From assembly GCF_000731675.1 (NCBI RefSeq), contig NZ_JMIT01000001.1, forward strand, positions 1,177,526 through 1,241,525: a stretch of 64,000 nt of DNA, read 5' to 3'. The first letter of the stretch is position 1. Every line of letters begins with the position of its first letter. The stretch is from Pseudomonas capeferrum. GTDB taxonomy: Bacteria > Pseudomonadota > Gammaproteobacteria > Pseudomonadales > Pseudomonadaceae. Shown here in pieces: positions 42,023 through 49,929 of this stretch. The notes under the pieces were generated by a model. It saw nothing but the letters and a program-made list of their open reading frames with translations. It was not told the origin of the DNA and made no database searches. Position numbers and translations under genes: made by a program.

Positions 42023-43484
42023 GGTCCACTCCCGCTGCGATATTGAAAGTAAGGCTGACGCGGGTTCCTTCCTCTTCGCGGCTGCTCAGGCTGACCGAGC
42101 CGCCAAAACGCTCCATGATGCGTTGAGCCAGGGCCAGGCCTACGCCGAGGCCGCCCTGTTTGGTGGTAAAGAATGGTTTGAACACCATCCGTTCCTGCTG
42201 CTGGCTCATGCCCTTGCCGGTGTCGCTGAGCAGCATGACCGCACGCTGGCCGTCCGCCACGCTGACCTGGGCGCGCAACACACCGCCTGCGGGCATGGCC
42301 TCGATGGCATTGGAAAACAGGCTGTTGAGAATCTGCGTGAGCTGCAGCGGCTGGCTGGCCACGTATTGCAGCTCGGGCCCTTCGTAGCAGAACTGCACCC
42401 CGTTGCGCGCGATCTGTTGGGCGAAGGCCAGGTGGGTGTCCTCGATGGCCGCGACCAGGTCCACCGCCTCGGGCTCGTCACTGGCCGGGCGCAGCGATAC
42501 CAACAGGTCGCGCACCCAGCGTGACATGCGGTCCACCTGGCCGATGATGTCGTTGATGTTCTTCTGCGCGGTGGGGTTGGCGATTTCCTGGGCCAGCTCG
42601 GCGCTGGAGCGGATGTTGGCCAACGGGTTGCGCAGGCTGTGGGCCACCGCCGAGGACATTTCGCCCAGCGCCCCGTAGGTTTCGCTGGCCACCAGCCGGT
42701 CTTGCTGCTGGTCGAGCATGAGCGCAGCCCGCCGCACGATCCAGAACAGGCCGAAATAGATCAGCGCCCCGCCCACCAGGGTTGAGGCCCAGATCAGCAC
42801 ATAGCCCCGCTGGATACGCCGGATCAAGTCCTGCGGCTCTTTGTAGATCTCGACCATCGACAGCACCTGTTCACCCTGGCTGTCGAACAGCGGGATGTAG
42901 TTCTCGATGAACAGGTACTCGGGTTCACGCAGGAATTTCTGTTCTTCACGGTCTTCCTCAGCCTTGTGGTAGCTGGCAGAAACCGCCTTGCGCGAACGGA
43001 AGGCGTGCTCCAGGTCGCCATCCTCCTCGATGCGTTTGCCAATCAACTGAGGGTTGGTGGACCAGACGATGGTCCGGTCACGGGCATAGACGTTGGCCAG
43101 CAGGGTGTCGGGCAGGTGTTCGACGTGGTCGAGGAATTCGACGCGGGTCGACTCGGCCAGCGCCGGGGTGACTTGCAGGTGCTGTAGGTCCAGGCGGGGG
43201 TCGAGCAGTTCACCCATGGTGGTGCCCGGCGGCAACTGCGAATGGCGGACTTCGGCCTGGGCCATGGCCTGGATGAACTGCGCGGTGAGCATGGCGTCGC
43301 GCTCGACGCTGTCACGTACCACAAAGCGCGTCGATACGTAACCCAGGCCACCGGCTACCGAGGCGATGATCAACAGGCTGATCAGTGAAAACCAACGCAG
43401 CAGGTTGAACTCGCGCAGCGGTGCCGCGAAACCACTGGAGGCCGCAGAGGCTTTGTCGGGCATTTCGTTGTCCAGCATCTGCAT
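41991..43484 (-). CDS. DctB-like sensor histidine kinase, copy 1
   Basis: From ATG 43484 the protein has 497 residues. An N-terminal membrane segment (LISLLIIASVAGGLGYVS) is followed by a periplasmic domain of about 200 residues. A second membrane segment (YVLIWASTLVGGALIYFGLF) precedes the kinase core with the His box AHSLRNPLANIRSSAE and ATPase motifs NAIEAMPAGG, DTGKGM and GGLGVGLAL. The His box and tandem response regulator place it in the NtrB/DctB-type kinases. The periplasmic ligand is unknown. It is paralogous along its whole length to the kinase at 43770-45230. Confidence 0.9.
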   Translation of the reverse strand: MQMLDNEMPDKASAASSGFAAPLREFNLLRWFSLISLLIIASVAGGLGYVSTRFVVRDSVERDAMLTAQFIQAMAQAEVRHSQLPPGTTMGELLDPRLDLQHLQVTPALAESTRVEFLDHVEHLPDTLLANVYARDRTIVWSTNPQLIGKRIEEDGDLEHAFRSRKAVSASYHKAEEDREEQKFLREPEYLFIENYIPLFDSQGEQVLSMVEIYKEPQDLIRRIQRGYVLIWASTLVGGALIYFGLFWIVRRAALMLDQQQDRLVASETYGALGEMSSAVAHSLRNPLANIRSSAELAQEIANPTAQKNINDIIGQVDRMSRWVRDLLVSLRPASDEPEAVDLVAAIEDTHLAFAQQIARNGVQFCYEGPELQYVASQPLQLTQILNSLFSNAIEAMPAGGVLRAQVSVADGQRAVMLLSDTGKGMSQQQERMVFKPFFTTKQGGLGVGLALAQRIMERFGGSVSLSSREEEGTRVSLTFNIAAGVDHGTEHPGSRG

Positions 43485-43599
43485 TGAGTGGTTCCCGCGC
43501 AGGGAGTCCGTTCTGAAGCGCAGCCTTGCTACGGTTGGTAGCAATTCAATAGCACTCCACCTGGGCCGCCGAAGCTGCCATCTGTTGCTATCGGTCTTT

Positions 43600-43614
43600 G
43601 CAAAAACTCAGCCA
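43600..43614 (-). promoter_or_regulatory. Weak sigma54-like promoter before kinase copy 1
   Basis: On the minus strand TGGCTGAGTTTTTGC keeps the GG-GC spacing of 12 bp and a perfect TTGC, but the -24 element differs from TGGCAC at two positions. It is about 115 nt upstream of the kinase start. The partner regulator is a sigma54 activator, so autoregulation is plausible. Confidence 0.35.
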
Positions 43615-43633
43615 GCAAATCTAGAAATCGATA

Positions 43634-43717
43634 AATTGAAGTTTTTTCAATTACTTAGTTTGGATTTTTAATCCAATTTCAAGATCTAACCCCCACCATT
43701 GGGTGAAAATTACCCAA
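43634..43717. repeat. Three AT-rich inverted repeats between the kinase genes
   Basis: The repeats are AATTGAA/TTCAATT (43634-43652), TTGGATT/AATCCAA (43660-43676) and TTGGGT/ACCCAA (43699-43717). The 285-bp gap 43485-43769 is far richer in A and T than its neighbours and holds no gene. The repeats could be regulator sites or weak transcription stops after kinase copy 2. Confidence 0.6.
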
Positions 43718-43769
43718 AAAACCATAAATACATATAAATCATATAGTTACACAATATATTTAAAGCCAA

Positions 43770-45230
43770 TCATGCGGAACTGACCAACCTGAAGTTCAGC
43801 GAAACCCGAGTGCCGTGCCCTTCACTGCTGCTCAACCTCACCGCCCCACCAAAGCGCTCCATGATGCGTTTGACCAGCACCAGGCCAACACCCAGCCCGC
43901 CCTGCTTGGTGGTGAAGAACGGCCTGAATGCCATGCGAACCTGCTGCTCGGTCATGCCCTTGCCGGTATCGGACAGGCGCAGGGTGAGGCTGCGCCGGTC
44001 CTGGCGCACCACTTCGACACGCAAGGTGCCGCCCTGCTCCATCGACTCCAGCGCGTTGGCGATCAGGCTGCTGAAGATCTGCCTGAGCAATGCCGGGTGC
44101 CCGAGTACCTGAACCGCCGGTAACGGCTGCAGGTCAAGCCTCACTGCACAGCGCGTCAGCGGTACGGCAAAGGTCTGCAGGCTTTCCTGCAGTGCCTGCG
44201 CCAGGTCCACCGCCGCCGCTTCGTCATTGAGCGGGCGCAGTGACTGCAACAGTTGGCGAATCCACTGCGACATGCGATCGACCTGGTTGATGATGTCGTT
44301 GATATTCCGCTGTGCCGGGCCGTCATCAAACGCTTGTGCAAGCTCGGCACTGGAGCGGATGCTCGCCAGCGGGTTGCGCAAACTGTGCGCCACCGCCGAA
44401 GACACCTCGCCAAGGGCCACGTAGGTTTCGTTGTTGATCAGCCGCTTCTGCTGCACTGCCAGCAGCTTGGCGGCGCGGCGCATGATGCCGTACAGGCCGA
44501 TATAGACCAGTGCGGCGCCAACGGTGATCGCCGCCCAGATAAGGATCAGGCCGTGCTCGATGCGCACGATCAGGTCATGGGGCTCCTTGTAGATTTCCAC
44601 CATGGCCGTGACATGCTCGCCATCGGCGTCGAACAGCGGGATGTAGTTCTCGATGAACAGCTGCACGGGCGGAGTCACGAACTTCTGCTCTTCGCGTGCC
44701 TGTTCAAAATCATGGTAGCTGGCAGAGACTCGCATCTTGTATTCGAAGGCGCGATCAAGGTCGTCATCGCCCTCGATCAGCTTGCCGATCAATGCGGGGT
44801 TGCTGGACCAGATCACGGTGCGGTCCGGCGCATAGATATTGGCCAACAGCATGTCAGGCAGGTGCGCGATATGGTCAAGGAATTCACCGCGCGCCTTGCG
44901 CCGGGCTTCGGGATCGACATCCGGCAGCGCCGTGCGATCGGTGCGCGGGTCAAGCAGCTCGCCCATGGTGCGCACATTGGGGATTGACACGTGGCGCACT
45001 TCGGCGTCGGCAATCGAGGTAATGAACTGGGCAGAAAGCAGCGCATCGCGCTCGACGCTTTCGTCGATGATAAAGCGGCTGGAAATCAGCCCCAGGCCGA
45101 CAGCCACCGAAAAGATGATGGCCAGGCTGACCCAGGCGTACCAGCGCAACAGGTTGAACGGCTTGCGTGGGGTTGCCGCCTCGCTGCCGGCAGGCACTTC
45201 GAGGGCGTCGGAACGGGGGGCGATGTCCAT
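43770..45230 (-). CDS. DctB-like sensor histidine kinase, copy 2
   Basis: The ATG at 45230 has GGAG at the right distance and gives 486 residues. The layout is the same as copy 1: membrane segment (VSLAIIFSVAVGLGLIS), periplasmic domain, second segment (LILIWAAITVGAALVYIGL), then the His box AHSLRNPLASIRSSAE and ATPase motifs DTGKGM and GGLGVGLVLVKRIMERFGG. Many periplasmic positions also match (TMGELLDPR, LFIENYIPLFD, SMVEIYKEP-type motif). No response regulator follows it directly, so it may share the single NtrC-type regulator with copy 1 and add a second input. Confidence 0.9.
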   Translation of the reverse strand: MDIAPRSDALEVPAGSEAATPRKPFNLLRWYAWVSLAIIFSVAVGLGLISSRFIIDESVERDALLSAQFITSIADAEVRHVSIPNVRTMGELLDPRTDRTALPDVDPEARRKARGEFLDHIAHLPDMLLANIYAPDRTVIWSSNPALIGKLIEGDDDLDRAFEYKMRVSASYHDFEQAREEQKFVTPPVQLFIENYIPLFDADGEHVTAMVEIYKEPHDLIVRIEHGLILIWAAITVGAALVYIGLYGIMRRAAKLLAVQQKRLINNETYVALGEVSSAVAHSLRNPLASIRSSAELAQAFDDGPAQRNINDIINQVDRMSQWIRQLLQSLRPLNDEAAAVDLAQALQESLQTFAVPLTRCAVRLDLQPLPAVQVLGHPALLRQIFSSLIANALESMEQGGTLRVEVVRQDRRSLTLRLSDTGKGMTEQQVRMAFRPFFTTKQGGLGVGLVLVKRIMERFGGAVRLSSSEGHGTRVSLNFRLVSSA

Positions 45231-45326
45231 GGCGGACTCCACGGCTGGGCACCTTTGAAGGTTATAGCCCAGAGTTGGGGGAACCATGGTTGTAAATTGA
45301 TGGCATCCGCCGAAGGGTGGCCGCGC

Positions 45327-45920
45327 CTACAACGGCGAATCGTCCGCCAACCCTTGCAGCTTGCGGTACTCGCGCAGCACGTTGGGCACGTAGCGGCGGG
45401 TTTCGGCGAACGGCGGCACCGCCCCCCGTCGCAGCACTGCATCGGGGCCTGCGTTGTAGGCGGCCACGGCCAAGGTGATGTCGTTGTCGAACAGGGTCAG
45501 CATGCGTTTGAGGTAGCGTGCGCCGCCCTGCACGTTGTCTTCAGGGTCCAGGGCGTTCTCCACGCCCATTTCACGGGCGGTATCGGGCATCAGTTGCATC
45601 AGCCCCACCGCGCCCGCTGGCGAGCGGGCCTTGGGGTTATAGCCGGACTCGGCCTTGATCAGCGCATGCAGCAACGCTTGCGGTACGTTGTGGGCGAGCG
45701 CCGCGGCCGCCACCAGCTCGGCATAGGGGCGCCCGGTGATCAACTGCGCACCGGCCGGGCCCGCCTGGGCCAGCGGTTCGCTGATCACCCGCTGGTAATG
45801 ACGCCCGGGTCGATGGACGTTGGTCAGTACGTAGCCGCCCTTGGCATCGATGGAGATGTACACATCGGCCTGGGCGGCACCCGCCGCCAGCCAGATCAAA
45901 CCCAGGATGAGTCCACGCAT
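45327..45920 (-). CDS. Lytic transglycosylase (SLT domain)
   Basis: The start at 45920 gives 197 residues with a signal peptide (LILGLIWLAAGAAQA). The SLT domain covers about 70-185: catalytic E91 in ALIKAESGYNP, then AVGLMQLMPDTA and AVAAYNAGPDAV. It cleaves peptidoglycan strands to 1,6-anhydro products. It is divergent from gspG-gspF, and small transglycosylases of this sort often open the wall for secretion systems or pili. Confidence 0.9.
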   Translation of the reverse strand: MRGLILGLIWLAAGAAQADVYISIDAKGGYVLTNVHRPGRHYQRVISEPLAQAGPAGAQLITGRPYAELVAAAALAHNVPQALLHALIKAESGYNPKARSPAGAVGLMQLMPDTAREMGVENALDPEDNVQGGARYLKRMLTLFDNDITLAVAAYNAGPDAVLRRGAVPPFAETRRYVPNVLREYRKLQGLADDSPL

Positions 45921-46105
45921 GTCGGCTGCCTCTTCGTCGTGGCCCCCGATGTGGGGGAAATGCCCCGGAAAACCCGAGGTCGATGTCGACGACGCAAGCA
46001 CTGTGCCGCTTCCTGTACCGCATGGTGCAAGGCCCCGAGGCAGACGTGCACGGCTGTTGCATGGTGCCTGACACAGCCTGTTTACATGCAGCGGAGGCCT
46101 TCACC

Positions 46106-46531
46106 ATGCAGCGCAGATCCAACCCCCAACGTGGTTTCACCCTGCTCGAACTCCTCGTGGTGCTGGTGGTGCTCGGCCTGCTGGCCGGCATCGTCGCGCC
46201 CAAGTACTTCAGCCAGCTAGGCCGCTCGGAGGTCAAGGTGGCACGGGCACAGATCGAGGGCTTGAGCAAGGCCCTTGACCTCTATCGCCTGGAAGTCGGC
46301 CATTACCCCAACAGTGAACAGGGCCTGCAGGCGCTGGTCACCGCTCCCAGTGGCGAAGCCCGCTGGACGGGCCCCTACCTGCAGAAGGCGGTACCGCAGG
46401 ACCCGTGGGGGCACGCCTACATCTACCGGCAACCCGGCGAGAACGGCGGCGAATACGACCTGCTGTCGATGGGCAAGGACGGCCAGCCCGGTGGTGACGG
46501 GGAAAACGCCGAAATCACCAGTTGGCAATGA
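46106..46531 (+). CDS. gspG: GspG-type major pseudopilin
   Basis: The protein has 141 residues starting at the ATG with GGAGG 8 nt upstream. The prepilin peptidase site is RG10/F11TLLE with the conserved Glu at mature position 5, followed by a hydrophobic helix (LLVVLVVLGLLAGIVAP). The C-terminal part has the GspG calcium-site region with DPWGH and YDLLSMGKDGQPGG. It would polymerise into the pseudopilus of a type II secretion system. Only gspF follows; gspC, D, E and the minor pseudopilins are not in the window. Confidence 0.93.
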   Translation: MQRRSNPQRGFTLLELLVVLVVLGLLAGIVAPKYFSQLGRSEVKVARAQIEGLSKALDLYRLEVGHYPNSEQGLQALVTAPSGEARWTGPYLQKAVPQDPWGHAYIYRQPGENGGEYDLLSMGKDGQPGGDGENAEITSWQ

Positions 46532-46542
46532 GGAGTTCGGCC

Positions 46543-47733
46543 ATGCGCTACAGCCTCAAGGCCCTGGGCAGACAGGGCGTGGTGCAGTTGCAGATCGACG
46601 CCGAAGATGCCGACCAGGCGCGTCGCCAGGTCGAGGCGCAAGGTTTGCGGGTGGTTAGCGTGAAGGGCCAGGGCGGCGCATTGCGTCGCATGGCCTGGCG
46701 CCGTGAAGCACACTTTGACCTGGTGCTGTTCAGCCAGGAGCTGTCGACCCTGCTGAATGCCGGGCTGCCGTTGATCGACGCCTTGGAAAGCCTGGCGGAA
46801 AAAGCCGCGACCCCGGCCACGCGCAAAACGCTGGGTGACCTGGTGCGCCAGCTGTACGAGGGCCATTCGCTGTCCCAGGCGCTGGCCCGGCAGCCGCGGA
46901 TCTTCCCGGCGCTGTACGTCGCCTTGGTGCAGTCCAGCGAGCGCACCGGCGCCCTGGGCGACGCCCTGGGCCGCTATATCGCCTACCGCCAACGCCTGGA
47001 CCTGGTCCGGCAGAAGCTGGTGGGGGCGTCGGTCTACCCGCTGCTGCTGTTGCTGGTGGGCGGTGGCGTGGTGCTGTTTCTGCTCGGCTACGTGGTGCCG
47101 CGCTTCAGCCAGGTGTTCGAGGGCATGGGTACCGAGCTGCCCTGGCTGTCACGCATGCTGATGCAGATCGGCTTGTTCCTGCATGCCCAGCAACTGCCGT
47201 TGGCACTGGGCAGTGTGGCGGGGATAACCGCCCTGGTACTGCTGCGCCGTCACCCGCGCGTGCGACGCTGGGCATCCCGCCAGCTAAGGCGCATGCCCGC
47301 ACTGCACCAGCGGTTGATGATGTACGAGCTGGCACGCTTCTACCGCTCGCTGGGCATCCTTTTACAAGGTGGCATTTCCATCCTCACGGCAATGGGCATG
47401 GCCCGCGGGCTGCTGGGCAGTGCCGCAGCCCAAGGCCTTGAACAAGCCAGCCAACGCGTGGCCGAAGGGCTGCCGTTGTCCGATGCGCTGGAGGCCGGGC
47501 AACTGGTGACGCCGGTGTCTTTGCGGCTGCTGCGGGCGGGTGAACAGTCGGGCAACCTCGGCGAGATGCTGGAGCGTTGCGCCGACTTTCACGACCAGGA
47601 GATCGGCCGCTGGGTGGAATGGTTCGTCAAGCTGTTCGAGCCGCTGCTGATGACCTTCATCGGCTTGCTGATCGGCTTCATCGTGATCTTGATGTACATG
47701 CCGATCTTCGAACTGGCCTCAAGCATCCACTGA
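46543..47733 (+). CDS. gspF: GspF-type inner-membrane platform protein
   Basis: The protein has 396 residues. Two T2SF domains are visible, one around 65-190 (FSQELSTLLNAGLPLIDALESL and SERTGALGDALGRYIAYR) and one around 270-390 (ARFYRSLGILLQGGISILTAM and AGEQSGNLGEMLERCADFHD; motifs quoted in part). Three membrane segments are present, including VYPLLLLLVGGGVVLFLLGYV. An AGGAG site lies just after the gspG stop, so the two genes form an operon. It would anchor the pseudopilus assembly ATPase, which is missing here. Confidence 0.92.
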   Translation: MRYSLKALGRQGVVQLQIDAEDADQARRQVEAQGLRVVSVKGQGGALRRMAWRREAHFDLVLFSQELSTLLNAGLPLIDALESLAEKAATPATRKTLGDLVRQLYEGHSLSQALARQPRIFPALYVALVQSSERTGALGDALGRYIAYRQRLDLVRQKLVGASVYPLLLLLVGGGVVLFLLGYVVPRFSQVFEGMGTELPWLSRMLMQIGLFLHAQQLPLALGSVAGITALVLLRRHPRVRRWASRQLRRMPALHQRLMMYELARFYRSLGILLQGGISILTAMGMARGLLGSAAAQGLEQASQRVAEGLPLSDALEAGQLVTPVSLRLLRAGEQSGNLGEMLERCADFHDQEIGRWVEWFVKLFEPLLMTFIGLLIGFIVILMYMPIFELASSIH

Positions 47734-47752
47734 AACGGCTAGGCCCAGGCCA

Positions 47753-48436
47753 TTAATGACGCACAAGGTAGGCGCCGGCAGGAATGTGTTTTTTTAGCTT
47801 TTTGCACTTGCCGGGCGGGGGTTGATGCCCGGGTGAGCGATCGGGGAACCAGATTCGGCATTTGCCCGGTGGCGGCCTGTGGCCTGGCGGCACCTCAAAA
47901 GCAGCATCGGCCATGCGGTGTTCAGCAAGACCGATTCGCTGCTGACCGGCAATGCCCTGCATCTGTTCGGCAGCAGCAAGCGTGACTGATCGTGCGTGCG
48001 CCGAGCTCGTCTGTACTTGTGTTGCTTGAACAGCCGACGCGTTTACAGCACCAGGAGCAGTACCTGAAGTCCGGGCTTTGTTCGCTGCCTGAATCAATTG
48101 CAGATTACGATTGCGCAATGCCACGTTGTGCCCGACGCGCAGGTTGGAGCGCGCCGCCAACACTCCCGCCTGATCGTATTGCCCCTGCTGCAAGCGCAGC
48201 ACACCCAGATAGTGCAGTGTAGCGGGATTGTTCGGCTGAATTTGCAGCGCCCGCTCCAGTGTGGCCGCGGCCTGATCAAGTTTGCCGTCTGCATATTGCC
48301 TAGAAGCGGTGTCGATCAACAGGGTCGAGGCCGTATTACTGTGTGCAGTCGCCGTGCGCTCGCCGGCGACGGTGAAATGGCTCGCAGCGACGCTGAACAA
48401 CAGGGTAAGGGTCGACAGCATACGCTTGCTTGGCAT
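47753..48436 (-). CDS. Exported TPR protein with repeated PPGK C-terminal motif
   Basis: The protein has 227 residues with a signal peptide (LTLLFSVAASHFTVAG). One to two tetratricopeptide repeats lie at about 40-100 (ASRQYADGKLDQAAATLERALQIQPN, quoted in part). The C-terminus has two copies of P-G-H-x-P-P-P-G-K-C separated by RIWFPDRSP. I recall a similar GH-PPPG-C-RIW motif in various periplasmic proteins but know no function for it. It is divergent from mexEF-oprN, occupying the place where mexT sits in P. aeruginosa. Confidence 0.65.
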   Translation of the reverse strand: MPSKRMLSTLTLLFSVAASHFTVAGERTATAHSNTASTLLIDTASRQYADGKLDQAAATLERALQIQPNNPATLHYLGVLRLQQGQYDQAGVLAARSNLRVGHNVALRNRNLQLIQAANKARTSGTAPGAVNASAVQATQVQTSSAHARSVTLAAAEQMQGIAGQQRIGLAEHRMADAAFEVPPGHRPPPGKCRIWFPDRSPGHQPPPGKCKKLKKHIPAGAYLVRH

Positions 48437-48576
48437 GAGGAAAGCACTCGACTGGTCCAGGTGGGCCTGGCTCGAAAGAAGAGCCTATCGACCTGAGCAT
48501 GGCATTGAAGTTCCCGATTGATCGCTCAGATGCTCATCTCCCCGCGATGCCGCTTATCGATGAAAGATCCCGACAT

Positions 48577-48600
48577 ATCATTCAGCGTGATAATAACCTT
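48577..48600 (+). promoter_or_regulatory. Candidate LysR-type (MexT-like) box upstream of mexE
   Basis: ATCA-N7-TGAT at 48577-48591 is a perfect LysR-type dyad. With the following AATAACCTT it partly fits the MexT motif as I remember it (ATCA-N5-GTCGAT-N4-ACYAT). It is 76 bp before the mexE ATG. Confidence 0.4.
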
Positions 48601-48675
48601 CGCCCCGTTCGATTCGTGCGCCGCGCGCAAGGCACTCACACTCCGCCCACTACTAATACTCTGGCGGAGTTCTCC

Positions 48676-49917
48676 ATGGACCACTCACTCAAACCCTTGC
48701 GCTTTCCACTCGCTGCCCTGGCAGTCGTAGTGCTCAGCGCTTGCGGTCGAACCCCCGACGCCGTGCAGGCGCCCGCCGCGCCCAAAGTCACCGTTGCCAA
48801 GGTGATCGAACAGCCGATCAATGAATGGGACGAGTTCACCGGCCGCCTCGAAGCCCCGGAAACCGTCGAAGTGCGGCCGCGGGTCTCGGGCCAGATCGAC
48901 CTCGTCGGTTTCACCGAAGGCGCCCAGGTCAAGAAAGGCGACCTGCTGTTCCAGATCGACCCGCGCCCGTTCCAGGCTGAAGTCCGCCGCCTCGAAGCGC
49001 AACTGCAACAGGCCAAGGCCACCGCCATCCGCAGCGCCAACGAAGCCCGCCGTGGCGAGCGCCTGCGTGACAGCAACGCCATCTCCGCCGAACTTGCCGA
49101 ATCGCGCAGCAGTGCCGCCGCCGAAGCCCGCGCCGGGGTCGATGCAATCCAGGCCCAGCTCGACCTGGCCCGTCTGAACCTGAGCTTCACCCGTGTTACC
49201 GCGCCCATCAGCGGCCGTGTCAGCCGTGCCCAGTTCACAGCCGGCAACATCGTCACCGCCGATGTCACCCCGCTGACCAGCGTGGTGTCCACCGACAAGG
49301 TCTACGCCTACTTCGACGCCGACGAGCGCGTGTACCTCAAGTACACCCAGCTGGCACGTGAAGGCCAGCGCGGCCAGACCACCCCGGTGTACCTGGGCCT
49401 GACCAACGAAACCGGCAACCCGCACCTGGGCCAGATGAACTTCGTCGACAACCAGGTCAACCCGCGCACCGGCACCATCCGTGGCCGCGCCGTGTTCGAC
49501 AACCGCGACGGCCAGTTCACCCCTGGCCTGTATGCACGCCTGAAGCTGGTCGGCAGCGCCCAGTACGACGCCATGCTGATCAACGACGAAGCCGTGGGCA
49601 CCGACCTTGGCAAGAAGTTCGTGCTGGTCATGGACAAGGACAACAAAGCTACCTACCGCGCTGTAGAGCTGGGGCCCAAGCTCGAAGGCCTGCGCATCGT
49701 GCGCAGCGGCCTGGCCAAGGATGACCGCATCGTAGTCAGAGGCCTGCAGCGGGTACGCCCAGGTTCGGCGGTTACCCCAGAAGAAACGCCAATGGCCAGC
49801 GAACAGACCCTCGCCGCCCTCGCCCAGCAGCGCCAGGCCCTCGAAGCCAGCAACACCACGCCGAAGGTAGCGGGCACCACTGAGAAAGTCGCCAGCGTCC
49901 AGGCGCCACGCGGTTAA
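48676..49917 (+). CDS. mexE: MexE-type periplasmic adaptor of RND efflux pump
   Basis: From the ATG with CGGAG 6 nt upstream the protein has 414 residues, the same length as I recall for P. aeruginosa MexE. A lipoprotein signal ends at C23 (VVLSAC). The adaptor domains are recognisable: the half-lipoyl motifs VEVRPRVSGQIDLVGFTEG and FTRVTAPISGRVSRAQFTAG, with a helical hairpin between them rich in Gln/Ala/Arg. It links MexF to OprN across the periplasm. The gene is 12 nt before mexF. Confidence 0.93.
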   Translation: MDHSLKPLRFPLAALAVVVLSACGRTPDAVQAPAAPKVTVAKVIEQPINEWDEFTGRLEAPETVEVRPRVSGQIDLVGFTEGAQVKKGDLLFQIDPRPFQAEVRRLEAQLQQAKATAIRSANEARRGERLRDSNAISAELAESRSSAAAEARAGVDAIQAQLDLARLNLSFTRVTAPISGRVSRAQFTAGNIVTADVTPLTSVVSTDKVYAYFDADERVYLKYTQLAREGQRGQTTPVYLGLTNETGNPHLGQMNFVDNQVNPRTGTIRGRAVFDNRDGQFTPGLYARLKLVGSAQYDAMLINDEAVGTDLGKKFVLVMDKDNKATYRAVELGPKLEGLRIVRSGLAKDDRIVVRGLQRVRPGSAVTPEETPMASEQTLAALAQQRQALEASNTTPKVAGTTEKVASVQAPRG

Positions 49918-49929
49918 GGGATCACACCG

